Assembly: GCA_963639765.1 (NCBI GenBank)
Contig: CAVHXA010000040.1
Location: 1-15,469, forward strand
Reading direction: 5' to 3'
Origin: CAVHXA01 sp963639765
Lineage (GTDB): Bacteria > Bacillota > Clostridia > Oscillospirales > Oscillospiraceae
Length of the DNA stretch: 15,469 nucleotides
Shown here: in pieces, positions 6,675-15,469 of the stretch
How positions within the stretch are numbered: position 1 is the stretch's first letter
Layout of the letters: each line of letters begins with the position of its first letter
Translations under genes and position numbers: made by a program
Notes under the pieces: generated by a model
The model's database searches: none
What the model saw: the letters and a program-made list of their open reading frames with translations, nothing else
What the model was told of the DNA's origin: nothing

Positions 6675-6703
6675 TTGACTTTTCTAAACATATATGCTAT
6701 AGT
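6675..6703 (+). promoter_or_regulatory. Promoter of the XRE repressor gene
   Basis: TTGACT (6675-6680), 17-nt spacer, TATAGT (6698-6703), with TG one base upstream of the -10 (extended -10). The transcript would start near 6710, 27 nt before the ATG. Confidence 0.8.
6685..6696 (+). promoter_or_regulatory. Putative repressor operator, repressor side
   Basis: TAAACATATATG within the spacer of the repressor promoter, matching the xis-side motif in 11 of 12 bases and in the same orientation relative to its promoter. This suggests autoregulation. Confidence 0.55.
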
Positions 6704-6736
6704 CATTATCAGTATTATTGAAATGGAGATGACACT

Positions 6737-7270
6737 ATGGCAATCGGTGAACGAATTCACTTTTTCCGCCTAATGCGCGGAATGACACAAAAGTTTCTCG
6801 GAACTGCCCTGGGATTCCCTGAAAAGTCAGCAGATGTGCGCCTGGCTCAATACGAAAACGGTGCAAGGTCACCCAAAGCAGACATAACAGCTGCGCTGGC
6901 ACAGATCCTGGACGTTTCTCCTCAGGCTCTCAGTGTTCCCGACATTGACTCCTATACCGGTCTCATGCATACGCTTTTTACCTTGGAAGACCGCTATGGC
7001 CTTACCATTGAAAAAGACATAGATGGCCAGCCATTACTGCGCGTAAATGCAAAAGCCGGTCAGGATGCCCGACAGCTTCTGCAGATGCTGTGCTCTTGGG
7101 CAGATGTTGCTGAAAAGCTCAAATCCGGCGAAATCACAAAGAATGATTATGATGCCTGGCGCTACCACTATCCCGACCATGACACCGATGAGCAATGGAA
7201 GAAAGTTACTCCCTCCCAAGGGCTCAGCGACCTCCTGGTGGAGCAGTTGAATAAAGAAGACAAGAAATAA
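6737..7270 (+). CDS. XRE-family transcriptional regulator of the element
   Basis: This encodes 177 residues. Residues about 6-65 form a Cro/CI-type helix-turn-helix (IGERIHFFRLMRGMTQ, then a recognition region with RLAQYENGARSP). The rest has no catalytic motif I can name and may mediate dimerisation or signal sensing. The gene is divergent from the xis-int operon across a 185-nt AT-rich gap holding two strong promoters. It is the natural candidate for the repressor that keeps the element integrated and represses itself. GGAG at 6725-6728 precedes the ATG, and a strong terminator follows at 7276-7314. It lies between the integrase block and the guaA junction. No LexA-like peptidase or ImmA-type partner is visible, so the inducing signal is unknown. 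Confidence 0.85.
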   Translation: MAIGERIHFFRLMRGMTQKFLGTALGFPEKSADVRLAQYENGARSPKADITAALAQILDVSPQALSVPDIDSYTGLMHTLFTLEDRYGLTIEKDIDGQPLLRVNAKAGQDARQLLQMLCSWADVAEKLKSGEITKNDYDAWRYHYPDHDTDEQWKKVTPSQGLSDLLVEQLNKEDKK

Positions 7271-7275
7271 GAAAA

Positions 7276-7314
7276 AAGAGCTACCTGACTTCCTAATGAA
7301 ATCAGATAGCTCTT
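7276..7314 (+). terminator. Terminator of the XRE repressor gene
   Basis: A 13-bp stem (AAGAGCTACCTGA with TCAGATAGCTCTT, one G-U pair) is followed by CTCTTATTTT. It begins five bases after the stop codon. Confidence 0.8.
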
Positions 7315-7341
7315 CTCTTATTTTACGGAATAATGAAAATT

Positions 7342-7359
7342 GTTGCCATTTCGTTGCCA
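7342..7359. repeat. Tandem GTTGCCA sites, candidate integrase arm sites
   Basis: GTTGCCA occurs at 7342-7348 and 7353-7359, exactly 11 bp apart (one helical turn), about 60-75 bp from the guaA stop. Closely spaced short direct repeats near the crossover are typical arm-type sites of tyrosine integrases. Confidence 0.45.
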
Positions 7360-7378
7360 CGAAAGGCCTTAACGGTCA

Positions 7379-7404
7379 AAAAAGCACGTATTTATCAGCT
7401 TTTT
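7379..7404 (-). terminator. Weak terminator after guaA
   Basis: On the minus strand AAAAAGC, a 12-nt loop and GCTTTTTTG form an AT-rich 7-bp stem ending in T residues, 14 nt after the guaA stop. It lies on the element side of the junction, so the element may bring a replacement terminator for guaA. Confidence 0.4.
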
Positions 7405-7435
7405 CAAGACCCCAAAATCATTCAAGCTCGATGGT
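7405..7435. other. Probable attachment-site junction at the guaA 3' end
   Basis: Element DNA meets the last codons of guaA here. The 3' end of guaA is a known target for genomic islands and ICEs with tyrosine integrases. No second copy of this sequence was found in the window, so the core limits cannot be fixed and the partner site must lie to the left or be too diverged to see. Confidence 0.45.
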
Positions 7436-8965
7436 TGCGGGCGGTTTGCCAGTGCAGTCATAGAACACGCGATTGACATGCTTGACCTCATTGACAATGC
7501 GGCTGGTTACAACGCCAAGAACGTCCCAGGGCATATTGTAGCTTTCCGCAGTCATAAAGTCCGTAGTGGTGACAGCACGCAATGCAACAGCATAATCATA
7601 CGTACGCTCATCGCCCATAACACCAACGCTGTGCATATTTGTAAGGGCGGCGTAGTACTGGCTGATTTCCTTATCCAAGCCTGCCTTTGCAATTTCTTCG
7701 CGCCAAATTGCATCCGCATCCTGAACAATTGCAACTTTTTCCGGCGTGACCTCGCCAATAATGCGGATGCCAAGACCGGGACCGGGGAACGGCTGACGGG
7801 ACACCAGATATTCCGGCAGACCCAGCTCACGACCTGCCTGACGCACCTCATCCTTAAAGAGGTTACGCAGAGGCTCTACCAATTCCTTAAAATCAACTGT
7901 ATCGGGCAAGCCGCCGACATTATGATGGCTCTTGATGACAGTTGACTCACCGCCCAGACCGCTTTCCACGACATCCGGGTAAATCGTACCCTGCGCCAGA
8001 AAATCAACACTGCCAATTTGCTTTGCCTGTTCTTCGAAGACGCGGATAAACTCTTCACCGATGATCTTACGCTTACGCTCTGGTTCTGTCACACCTTTTA
8101 GCTTATTAAAGTAGCGCTCACGTGCATCAACGCAGATAAAGTTAATATCAAAGTTCGGGTTGCCGGGACCGAATACAGCACAAACTTCTTCTTTTTCGTT
8201 TTTACGCAATAAGCCGTGATCGACAAAAACGCAGGTAAGCTGCTTGCCGATTGCCTTTGCCAGCATAGCTGCCAGGACGGAAGAATCGACACCGCCAGAA
8301 AGTGCGCACAGAACTTTACCGCTGCCAATCTTTTCACGCAGAGTTTTTACGTTGTTTTCTACAAAAGAGTCCATCTTCCAGTCGCCGATGCAGCCGCAGA
8401 CATTGTAAACAAAGTTGTGCAGCATCTTTTTGCCCTCTGCTGTGTGGAGAACCTCGGGGTGGAACTGAACAGCATACAGACCCTTTTCAGCATTTTCTAC
8501 GGCAGCTACCGGACAGTTTGCGGTGTGAGCAATGATTTTGAAGCCGGGCGCAGCCTGCTCAATGTAGTCATTATGGCTCATCCAGCAAATGGTGGAGGGA
8601 TGCACATCCGTGAACAACTTGCTCTCGGTATCAACAAAAACTTCCGTTTTGCCGTATTCGCGCTCAGGGGCACGACAGACATGTCCACCAAGGAGATGCA
8701 TCATAAGCTGGCTGCCGTAGCAGATACCCAGCACGGGAACGCCCCAGTTGAAAATCTCAGGATCAATTGTCGGCGAATCTTCCAGATAAACGCTGTTAGG
8801 ACCACCGGTAAAAATGATGCCCTTTGGGTTCTTTGCCTTGATAATAGACAGATCCGTTTTATAAGAATAGATTTCACAGTAGACATTGTTTTCGCGGACA
8901 CGACGCGCAATCAGCTGGTTATACTGACCACCAAAGTCCAGCACAATGACGGTTTCTTGCTGCAT
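7418..8965 (-). CDS. guaA: GMP synthase (glutamine-hydrolysing)
   Basis: This encodes 515 residues, the usual family length. It converts XMP, ATP and glutamine to GMP in the cytoplasm, the last step of de novo GMP synthesis. The N-terminal class I glutamine amidotransferase has nucleophile C82 in GICYGSQ and the H169/E171 pair in QFHPE; the ATP-pyrophosphatase domain has the SGGVDSS P-loop (223-229); the C-terminal dimerisation domain includes GPGLGIRIIGE. The ATG at 8965 is preceded by GAGAGGAGAAAG; an in-frame ATG at 8989 has no such site. The protein ends IELE, whereas I recall IEWE as the common ending; the last codons lie at the element junction. The gene is intact despite the insertion. 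Confidence 0.97.
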   Translation of the reverse strand: MQQETVIVLDFGGQYNQLIARRVRENNVYCEIYSYKTDLSIIKAKNPKGIIFTGGPNSVYLEDSPTIDPEIFNWGVPVLGICYGSQLMMHLLGGHVCRAPEREYGKTEVFVDTESKLFTDVHPSTICWMSHNDYIEQAAPGFKIIAHTANCPVAAVENAEKGLYAVQFHPEVLHTAEGKKMLHNFVYNVCGCIGDWKMDSFVENNVKTLREKIGSGKVLCALSGGVDSSVLAAMLAKAIGKQLTCVFVDHGLLRKNEKEEVCAVFGPGNPNFDINFICVDARERYFNKLKGVTEPERKRKIIGEEFIRVFEEQAKQIGSVDFLAQGTIYPDVVESGLGGESTVIKSHHNVGGLPDTVDFKELVEPLRNLFKDEVRQAGRELGLPEYLVSRQPFPGPGLGIRIIGEVTPEKVAIVQDADAIWREEIAKAGLDKEISQYYAALTNMHSVGVMGDERTYDYAVALRAVTTTDFMTAESYNMPWDVLGVVTSRIVNEVKHVNRVFYDCTGKPPATIELE

Positions 8966-9013
8966 GAAGCTTTCTCCTCTCTTGTCCATTCAATGTATTG
9001 CAACCACACGTCA

Positions 9014-9022
9014 AGTATAACA
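9014..9022 (-). promoter_or_regulatory. Candidate guaA promoter (extended -10)
   Basis: On the minus strand TGTTATACT reads as TG-n-TATACT, an extended -10 with no good -35. It lies about 50 nt upstream of the guaA start and downstream of the tuf terminator. No purine riboswitch or clear PurBox-like structure was recognised in this gap. Confidence 0.4.
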
Positions 9023-9104
9023 CATCCGGCAAATAAAAGCGATATTCTTTGTGGATTTCAGATATTTTATTTTGTCCAATGAAGTTTTGGCTGTAAACAA
9101 CAAA

Positions 9105-9138
9105 AGAGCCTTCCTGCTCTCCGGAACAGGAAGACTCT
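9105..9138 (-). terminator. Terminator after tuf
   Basis: On the minus strand a 12-bp stem (AGAGTCTTCCTG with CAGGAAGGCTCT, one G-U pair) is followed by TTTGTTGTTT, 42 nt after the tuf stop. Confidence 0.85.
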
Positions 9139-9179
9139 TCTAGATATCAAATAACCTTAGAACAAAAGTTCAGCAAAGA

Positions 9180-10385
9180 TTACTCAACGATAGTGCCGAC
9201 AACGCCGGAACCAACGGTACGACCACCCTCACGGATAGCGAAGCGCAGACCCTCTTCCATAGCGACAGGGGTCAGCAGCTCAACATGCATGGTGACATTA
9301 TCACCGGGCATGCACATCTCAGTGCCTTCAGGCAGAGTGATGATACCGGTAACGTCGGTGGTACGGAAGTAGAACTGAGGACGATAGTTGGAGAAGAACG
9401 GAGTATGACGACCGCCTTCATCCTTGTTCAGGACGTAAACCTGAGCCTCAAAGACCTTGTGAGGATGAACGGTGCCGGGCTTAGCCAGAACCTGACCACG
9501 CTCGATCTGGGTACGATCAACACCACGCAGCAGAGCGCCGATGTTATCACCAGCCATAGCAGAATCCAGAGACTTACGGAACATCTCCAGACCGGTAATG
9601 GTAGTGTTCAGACGATCGGGCTTGATGCCAACGATCTCCATAGGATCGCCAACCTTAGCAACGCCACGCTCAACACGACCGGTTGCAACGGTACCACGAC
9701 CAGAAATGGTCATGACATCCTCGATGGGCATCAGGAAGGGCTTGTCCTCCTCACGGTCAGGGTTGGGGATGTAGCTGTCGACAGCGTCCATCAGCTCCTT
9801 GATGCAAGCATACTCAGGAGCAGAAGGATCGTTGGAAGCGGACTCCAGAGCCTTCAGAGCGGAACCACGAACAATCGGGGTATCATCGCCCGGGAAGTCG
9901 TACTCGCTCAGCAGCTCACGAATCTCCATCTCAACCAGATCCAGCAGCTCTTCATCATCGACCATGTCGCACTTGTTCATGAAGACAACGATGTAAGGCA
10001 CGCCAACCTGACGAGCGAGCAGGATGTGCTCACGAGTCTGGGGCATGGGACCATCGGTAGCAGCAACGACCAGGATAGCGCCGTCCATCTGAGCAGCACC
10101 AGTGATCATGTTCTTGACGTAGTCAGCATGGCCCGGGCAGTCAACGTGAGCGTAGTGACGAGCATCAGTCTGATACTCGACGTGAGCAGAGTTGATCGTG
10201 ATACCACGAGCGCGCTCCTCGGGAGCCTTATCGATGTTTGCGTAGTCCATGAAGTCTGCGCCGCCGTTCAGAGCCAGGTACTTGGTGATAGCAGCGGTCA
10301 GAGTGGTCTTGCCGTGGTCAACGTGACCGATGGTGCCGATGTTAACATGCGGCTTAGAACGGTCAAATTTTGCCTTTTCAGCCAT
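9180..10385 (-). CDS. tuf: Elongation factor Tu
   Basis: This encodes 401 residues. It is the GTPase that delivers aminoacyl-tRNA to the ribosomal A site. G1 is GHVDHGKT (20-27), the switch I region holds RGITIN (60-65), G3 is DCPGHAD (82-88) and G4 is NKCD (137-140); domains 2 and 3 follow and the protein ends GSGVVGTIVE. AAGGGAGGATA lies just before the ATG. It follows fusA in the classical str-operon order, but the 168-nt gap has its own terminator-like hairpin and a candidate promoter, so tuf can probably be expressed independently at higher level. Confidence 0.98.
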   Translation of the reverse strand: MAEKAKFDRSKPHVNIGTIGHVDHGKTTLTAAITKYLALNGGADFMDYANIDKAPEERARGITINSAHVEYQTDARHYAHVDCPGHADYVKNMITGAAQMDGAILVVAATDGPMPQTREHILLARQVGVPYIVVFMNKCDMVDDEELLDLVEMEIRELLSEYDFPGDDTPIVRGSALKALESASNDPSAPEYACIKELMDAVDSYIPNPDREEDKPFLMPIEDVMTISGRGTVATGRVERGVAKVGDPMEIVGIKPDRLNTTITGLEMFRKSLDSAMAGDNIGALLRGVDRTQIERGQVLAKPGTVHPHKVFEAQVYVLNKDEGGRHTPFFSNYRPQFYFRTTDVTGIITLPEGTEMCMPGDNVTMHVELLTPVAMEEGLRFAIREGGRTVGSGVVGTIVE

Positions 10386-10460
10386 TGGAATATCCTCCCT
10401 TTATAATCGGATTATATTGGTTACAACAGTCCTGCAGATACAGAATTGCATTGCAAAACT

Positions 10461-10489
10461 ATTCTACTAGATTCCACCTGTAAAATCAA
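10461..10489 (-). promoter_or_regulatory. Candidate tuf promoter
   Basis: On the minus strand TTGATT (10484-10489), 17-nt spacer, TAGAAT (10461-10466). The -35 lies inside the 8-bp hairpin at 10478-10500. A further TATAAT at 10411-10416 has no good -35. Confidence 0.45.
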
Positions 10490-10500
10490 GAGTTTTACAG
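10478..10500 (-). repeat. AT-rich 8-bp hairpin between fusA and tuf
   Basis: CTGTAAAA and TTTTACAG pair perfectly around seven bases. It follows the terminator-like stem on the minus strand and overlaps the candidate tuf promoter. Confidence 0.5.
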
Positions 10501-10503
10501 GAA

Positions 10504-10535
10504 ATTTTGCCGGAGCAAGCACACCCCGGCAAAAT
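10504..10535 (-). terminator. Terminator-like hairpin after fusA
   Basis: A perfect 10-bp stem (ATTTTGCCGG / CCGGCAAAAT) begins 18 nt after the fusA stop. The T tract is short and partly inside the stem, so termination may be partial, allowing some read-through to tuf. Confidence 0.65.
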
Positions 10536-10553
10536 ATTCTTAATTCAGAGAAA

Positions 10554-12680
<2,127 letters not shown>

Positions 12681-12704
12681 GAAATTAACCTCCTACAGAA
12701 CAGA

Positions 12705-13175
12705 TCAATAACGGAAATGAGCGAAAGCCTTGTTGGCCTCTGCCATCTTATGGGTATCCTCGCGCTTCTTCACAGCGTTGCCGGTGTTGTTGGCAGCGTC
12801 CATGATCTCAGCGGCCAGACGCTGGCTCATGGTCTTCTCACCACGAGAGCGGCTGTAAGCAGTCAACCAGCGCAGACCCAGGGTCTCGCGGCGGGCAGGG
12901 CTGACTTCCAGAGGAACCTGGTAGTTAGCACCGCCAACACGGCGGGTCTTGCACTCGAGGCTGGGCATGATATTCTCCATGGCCTTCTCAAAGGTCTCCA
13001 GAGGATCGTTACCGGTCTTCTCCTGGATCATGGTGAAAGCATCATAAACGATTTTCTGAGCGACACCCTTCTTGCCATCCAGCATAACACTGTTGACCAG
13101 ACGAGTGACCATCTTGGAATTGTAAATAGGATCAGCTAAGACATCGCGCTTAGCAATGTTACCTCTTCTAGGCAT
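12705..13175 (-). CDS. rpsG: 30S ribosomal protein S7
   Basis: This encodes 156 residues, the usual length. It is the primary 16S rRNA-binding protein that starts assembly of the 30S head and lies near the E site. The MPRRGNIAKRDVLADPIYNS start and the GGANYQVPLEV and RGEKTMSQRLA stretches are characteristic. The ATG at 13175 is preceded by AAGGAGGG; an in-frame ATG at 13193 lies upstream of that site and is not used. It is in the str operon, 161 nt after rpsL. The gap before it has no strong promoter that I can see, only a weak imperfect hairpin. Confidence 0.97.
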   Translation of the reverse strand: MPRRGNIAKRDVLADPIYNSKMVTRLVNSVMLDGKKGVAQKIVYDAFTMIQEKTGNDPLETFEKAMENIMPSLECKTRRVGGANYQVPLEVSPARRETLGLRWLTAYSRSRGEKTMSQRLAAEIMDAANNTGNAVKKREDTHKMAEANKAFAHFRY

Positions 13176-13336
13176 CTTTCTTCCCTCCTTCACAGAATGA
13201 TATCATCGGTACTCGAAAGTAATAAAACTCCCGTTGTGTCACAAAGAGCTGACCTTACATAAACTGTTACCCATCTACACATTGCAGACTTGTTATTTAT
13301 ATAAAGGAAAGCCGTTTATGGCGGTTTGTTCCTTAA

Positions 13337-13765
13337 TTACTTCTTCGCAGCACCGGCCTTAGGACGCTTCGCGCCGTACTTGGAGCGGGCCTGATTACGG
13401 CCTGCAACACCCTGAGTATCCAGGGTACCACGAATAATGTGGTAACGCACACCGGGCAGGTCCTTAACACGACCGCCACGGATCAGCACGACGGAGTGCT
13501 CCTGCAGGTTATGGCCGATACCGGGAATGTAAGAGGTGACCTCGATACCATTCGTGAGGCGGACACGAGCAACCTTACGCAGAGCAGAGTTAGGCTTCTT
13601 GGGGGTCATGGTACGAACAGCAGTGCAAACACCACGCTTCTGAGGGCTGTTCAGATCAGAATACTGTTTCTTCTGAGAATTGTAGCTCTTCAGCAGTGCG
13701 GGAGCGGTGCTCTTGGTAGCCAGAACCTGACGGCCTTTGCGTACAAGCTGGTTAAAAGTAGGCAT
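13337..13765 (-). CDS. rpsL: 30S ribosomal protein S12
   Basis: This encodes 142 residues. It is a decoding-centre protein controlling translational accuracy. The ATG at 13765 has AAAGGAGAA just upstream, giving the canonical MPTFNQLVRKG start. An insertion between the N-terminal helix and PQKRGVCT is the Firmicute form. The TPKKPNSALRK loop keeps lysine (K57, equivalent to K42 in E. coli) and GGRVKDLPG keeps lysine too (K101, equivalent to K87), so no streptomycin-resistance substitution is visible. It is the first gene of the str operon behind a strong promoter. The L7Ae-like gene that I recall between rpoC and rpsL in many Bacilli and Clostridia is absent here. Confidence 0.98.
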   Translation of the reverse strand: MPTFNQLVRKGRQVLATKSTAPALLKSYNSQKKQYSDLNSPQKRGVCTAVRTMTPKKPNSALRKVARVRLTNGIEVTSYIPGIGHNLQEHSVVLIRGGRVKDLPGVRYHIIRGTLDTQGVAGRNQARSKYGAKRPKAGAAKK

Positions 13766-13794
13766 TTTGTTTCTCCTTTCGTAATGATAAATAA

Positions 13795-13842
13795 TCGGAT
13801 ATCTCCGACATGTTGCCGCACTATCCCCTATGGGGATGCGCA
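13795..13842 (-). promoter_or_regulatory. Structured 5' leader of the rpsL operon
   Basis: On the minus strand the transcript would open with an imperfect hairpin (GTTGC-GCA-TCCCC, ATA loop, GGGGA-TGC-GCAAC with small bulges; about 13810-13842), then a 5-bp stem TCGGA-GATA-TCCGA (13795-13808) followed by TTATTTAT. This could protect the mRNA or act in autogenous control; no known motif was recognised. Confidence 0.45.
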
Positions 13843-13850
13843 ACAGTTAT

Positions 13851-13879
13851 ATAATACACGCTCTGTCTTGTGATGTCAA
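13851..13879 (-). promoter_or_regulatory. Promoter of the rpsL-rpsG-fusA operon
   Basis: On the minus strand a perfect TTGACA (13874-13879), 17-nt spacer and TATTAT (13851-13856), with transcription expected near 13843, 78 nt before the rpsL start. It lies after the rpoC terminator, so the operon is transcribed independently of rpoC. Confidence 0.85.
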
Positions 13880-13962
13880 CAGTTTTTTGCAGATTTTTTT
13901 GTCTCATTCGACAAAAAATCCATTTGGCCATTCACATTTCGCTATAAGTGATAATCATTAAA

Positions 13963-13997
13963 AAGCCGCTTTGCGGATTTGACCCACAAAGCGGCTT
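13963..13997 (-). terminator. Terminator after rpoC
   Basis: On the minus strand AAGCCGCTTTG pairs with CAAAGCGGCTT (11 bp) and is followed by TTTTAATGATTAT. It begins 37 nt after the rpoC stop. Confidence 0.9.
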
Positions 13998-14034
13998 CAA
14001 ACAATGTTTATCGATCCTGAGTCTGGCTTGATGT

Positions 14035-15469
14035 TTACTGGGCCATCTTTTGCTCAGCAGCCACCTCAGCGTCAAGCTCCTGCTCACGATGGATCAGATC
14101 CTCGCGAACCTCCGGGAGACCAGTACCGGCAGGAATGAGCTTGCCGATAATAACGTTCTCCTTCAGACCTGCGAGCGGGTCAACCTTACCCTTGATAGCA
14201 GCTTCGGTCAATACGCGGGTAGTCTCCTGGAAGGATGCAGCCGACAGGAAGGAGTCGTTGGCCAGGGCTGCTTTGGTAATACCAAGCAGAACCTGCTGAT
14301 ACTCAACCAACTTCAGGCCCTCTTCGCCAGCGTCAATGCGCTGCTGCAGCTCGGCATTGATGTTTTCGACCTCCAGACGGCTTGCCAGAGCGCCGCCAAT
14401 CAGATTCGAAGAGCCAGAGTCGGTCACACGAACCTTGCGGCACATCTGACGAACGATGACCTCGATATGCTTATCGTTGATTTCAACGCCCTGCAGACGG
14501 TAAACCTTCTGCACCTCGCTGATCAGGTAGTTCTGCACATCATCCAAGCCCTTGATTGCCAGAATATCCTGCGGGTAGAGCACGCCTTCACGTGTAATAA
14601 CGTCGCCCTTCTCAACGCGATCGCCAGGCATCACGCGTGCATGCTGTGTGAACGGGATGGAATAGCTCTTTACGACCTCGGCACCAGTCTCATCATGACC
14701 GGTGACCTTGATCACAACGTTCTTCTTTGTGTCATCCTGAGAGACAACACCGGAGATCTCGCTCATAATAGCCATGCTCTTGGGGCGGCGGCTCTCAAAC
14801 AGCTCTTCAACACGAGGAAGACCCTGAGTAATATCTTCAGCCGATGCGATACCACCCGTATGGAAGGTACGCATGGTCAGCTGTGTGCCCGGCTCGCCGA
14901 TAGACTCGGCTGCGATAACACCAACGGATTCGCCCAGACGCACAGGTTCACCGTTTGCCATGTCAGAACCATAGCAGCGTGCACAGACGCCAGTCTTGGC
15001 ACGGCAGGTCAGCAGGCTGCGGATCTTCAGCTTTTCAATGCCGGCTGCCTCGATTTTTTCTGCATCATACAGATCGATCATCTTGCCTTCCGGCACGATA
15101 ACATCGCCGGTAATCGGGTCGACAACATCGCCCACAGCAAAGCGACCGATCAGTCGCTCACGGAAGCTCTCGATTTTTTCCTTGCCTTCGTGAATCTCGG
15201 CAACCCACAAGCCATCCGTTGTACCGCAGTCGACCTCGCGGACGATGACGTCTTGCGAAACATCAACCATGCGGCGGGTCAGGTAACCGGAGTCAGCCGT
15301 ACGCAGAGCGGTATCTGCCAAGCCCTTACGTGCACCACGGGCAGAAACGAAATACTCCAAGATGTTCAGACCTTCACGGTAGTTTGCACGGATAGGCATC
15401 TCGATGGTGTGACCCGCGGTGTTTGCCAGCAGGCCGCGCATACCAGCCAACTGCTTGATCTGGTTCATG
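14035..15469 (-). CDS. rpoC: RNA polymerase beta' subunit, C-terminal part (cut by the window edge)
   Basis: About 477 residues of a roughly 1200-residue protein; the gene continues beyond the right edge and the first Met seen is internal. Beta' forms much of the polymerase active-site cleft. The visible part starts in the bridge helix/trigger loop region (NQIKQLAGMRGLLAN, then LEYFVSARGARKGLADTAL and GYLTRRMVDV). It holds the second zinc site (cysteines at residues 81, 155, 162 and 165 of the visible part; the last three are spaced CX6CX2C). The conserved GEPGTQLTMRTFHTGG stretch and the C-terminal jaw and clamp segments follow. The protein ends in an acidic, glutamine-rich tail. A terminator follows at once, separating it from the str operon. 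Confidence 0.97.
   Translation of the reverse strand, partial: MNQIKQLAGMRGLLANTAGHTIEMPIRANYREGLNILEYFVSARGARKGLADTALRTADSGYLTRRMVDVSQDVIVREVDCGTTDGLWVAEIHEGKEKIESFRERLIGRFAVGDVVDPITGDVIVPEGKMIDLYDAEKIEAAGIEKLKIRSLLTCRAKTGVCARCYGSDMANGEPVRLGESVGVIAAESIGEPGTQLTMRTFHTGGIASAEDITQGLPRVEELFESRRPKSMAIMSEISGVVSQDDTKKNVVIKVTGHDETGAEVVKSYSIPFTQHARVMPGDRVEKGDVITREGVLYPQDILAIKGLDDVQNYLISEVQKVYRLQGVEINDKHIEVIVRQMCRKVRVTDSGSSNLIGGALASRLEVENINAELQQRIDAGEEGLKLVEYQQVLLGITKAALANDSFLSAASFQETTRVLTEAAIKGKVDPLAGLKENVIIGKLIPAGTGLPEVREDLIHREQELDAEVAAEQKMAQ

Larger units (their letters stand above)
1..7417. mobile_element. Integrative and mobilizable element next to guaA (left limit unresolved)
   Basis: An excisionase-like gene, tyrosine integrase, RHH protein, Prim-Pol/helicase, MobV relaxase and XRE repressor are packed together with housekeeping genes only on the right side, where the block abuts the guaA stop codon. 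No VirB4, coupling protein or other conjugation gene is visible, so it is an IME rather than a full ICE, unless more lies to the left. The right limit is at about 7405-7430. The left limit is not seen: it could be near 765-830 or beyond the window, and the toxin/immunity pair at 100-764 may be cargo or chromosome. Confidence 0.75.

Noticed and set aside
7034..7360. Minus-strand open frame with a hydrophobic stretch opposite the XRE gene
   Set aside because: The hydrophobic run arises from the complement of the Lys/Glu-rich C-terminus and the terminator stem of the repressor gene; no ribosome site.
59..7413. AAGACCCC at 59-66 and 7406-7413 as a possible pair of att core repeats
   Set aside because: Only eight bases match and the flanks diverge at once. 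A match of this length between two such regions is expected by chance, and the left copy carries no guaA-end sequence.
8216..9082. Plus-strand open frame opposite the guaA 5' half and its promoter region
   Set aside because: Antisense of conserved guaA codons with no ribosome site or recognisable domain.
9285..10406. Plus-strand open frame opposite tuf (373 codons)
   Set aside because: Antisense shadow of tuf, caused by biased codon use; no start signal or family resemblance.
13176..13336. Imperfect hairpin between rpsL and rpsG as a terminator or S7 operator
   Set aside because: The stem has a mismatch and no T tract, and I see no clear resemblance to a known S7-binding structure.

Overview
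The window joins two different pieces of a low-to-mid GC Firmicute genome, most likely a gut Clostridia of the Oscillospiraceae/Ruminococcaceae type. This is judged from the housekeeping proteins (a Firmicute-style S12 with an insertion after its N-terminus, EF-Tu, EF-G, beta' and GuaA) and from the style of the mobile element. The genus is not certain.

Right half (about 7.4-15.5 kb, all on the minus strand): conserved core genes in the order rpoC (only the 3' part is inside), rpsL, rpsG, fusA, tuf, guaA. rpoC ends in a strong terminator. rpsL has its own near-consensus promoter and a structured leader and opens the str operon rpsL-rpsG-fusA. A hairpin terminator and a candidate promoter sit between fusA and tuf. 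tuf ends in a terminator and guaA has its own candidate promoter.

Left half (about 0.8-7.4 kb): a small integrative and mobilizable element lying directly against the 3' end of guaA, a familiar integration site. A leftward operon runs xis - tyrosine integrase - ribbon-helix-helix protein - primase/helicase (Prim-Pol plus DUF3987), with adjacent genes overlapping by 1, 17 and 4 nt. Then come a structured 218-nt non-coding region that looks like an oriT and a MobV-family relaxase gene. A divergent XRE-type repressor gene lies between xis and guaA. The two divergent promoters carry the same 12-bp motif in their spacers, which suggests that one repressor controls both excision/replication and itself. 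The element thus has genes for excision, possible autonomous replication and mobilization, but no conjugation machinery in view, so it would need a helper.

Far left (1-0.8 kb, plus strand): the 3' tail of a polymorphic-toxin-like reading frame without its own start, coupled by an ATGA overlap to a small acidic protein that is probably its immunity protein, followed by a terminator. Whether this is cargo of the element or flanking chromosome cannot be decided, because the far end of the element is not identifiable in the window.

The most unusual signals are non-coding: a pMV158-like nick site upstream of the relaxase gene; a 24-bp near-identical repeat (23/24) placed once inside the primase gene and once, inverted, in the hairpin just after its stop codon; and the shared operator in the divergent promoters.
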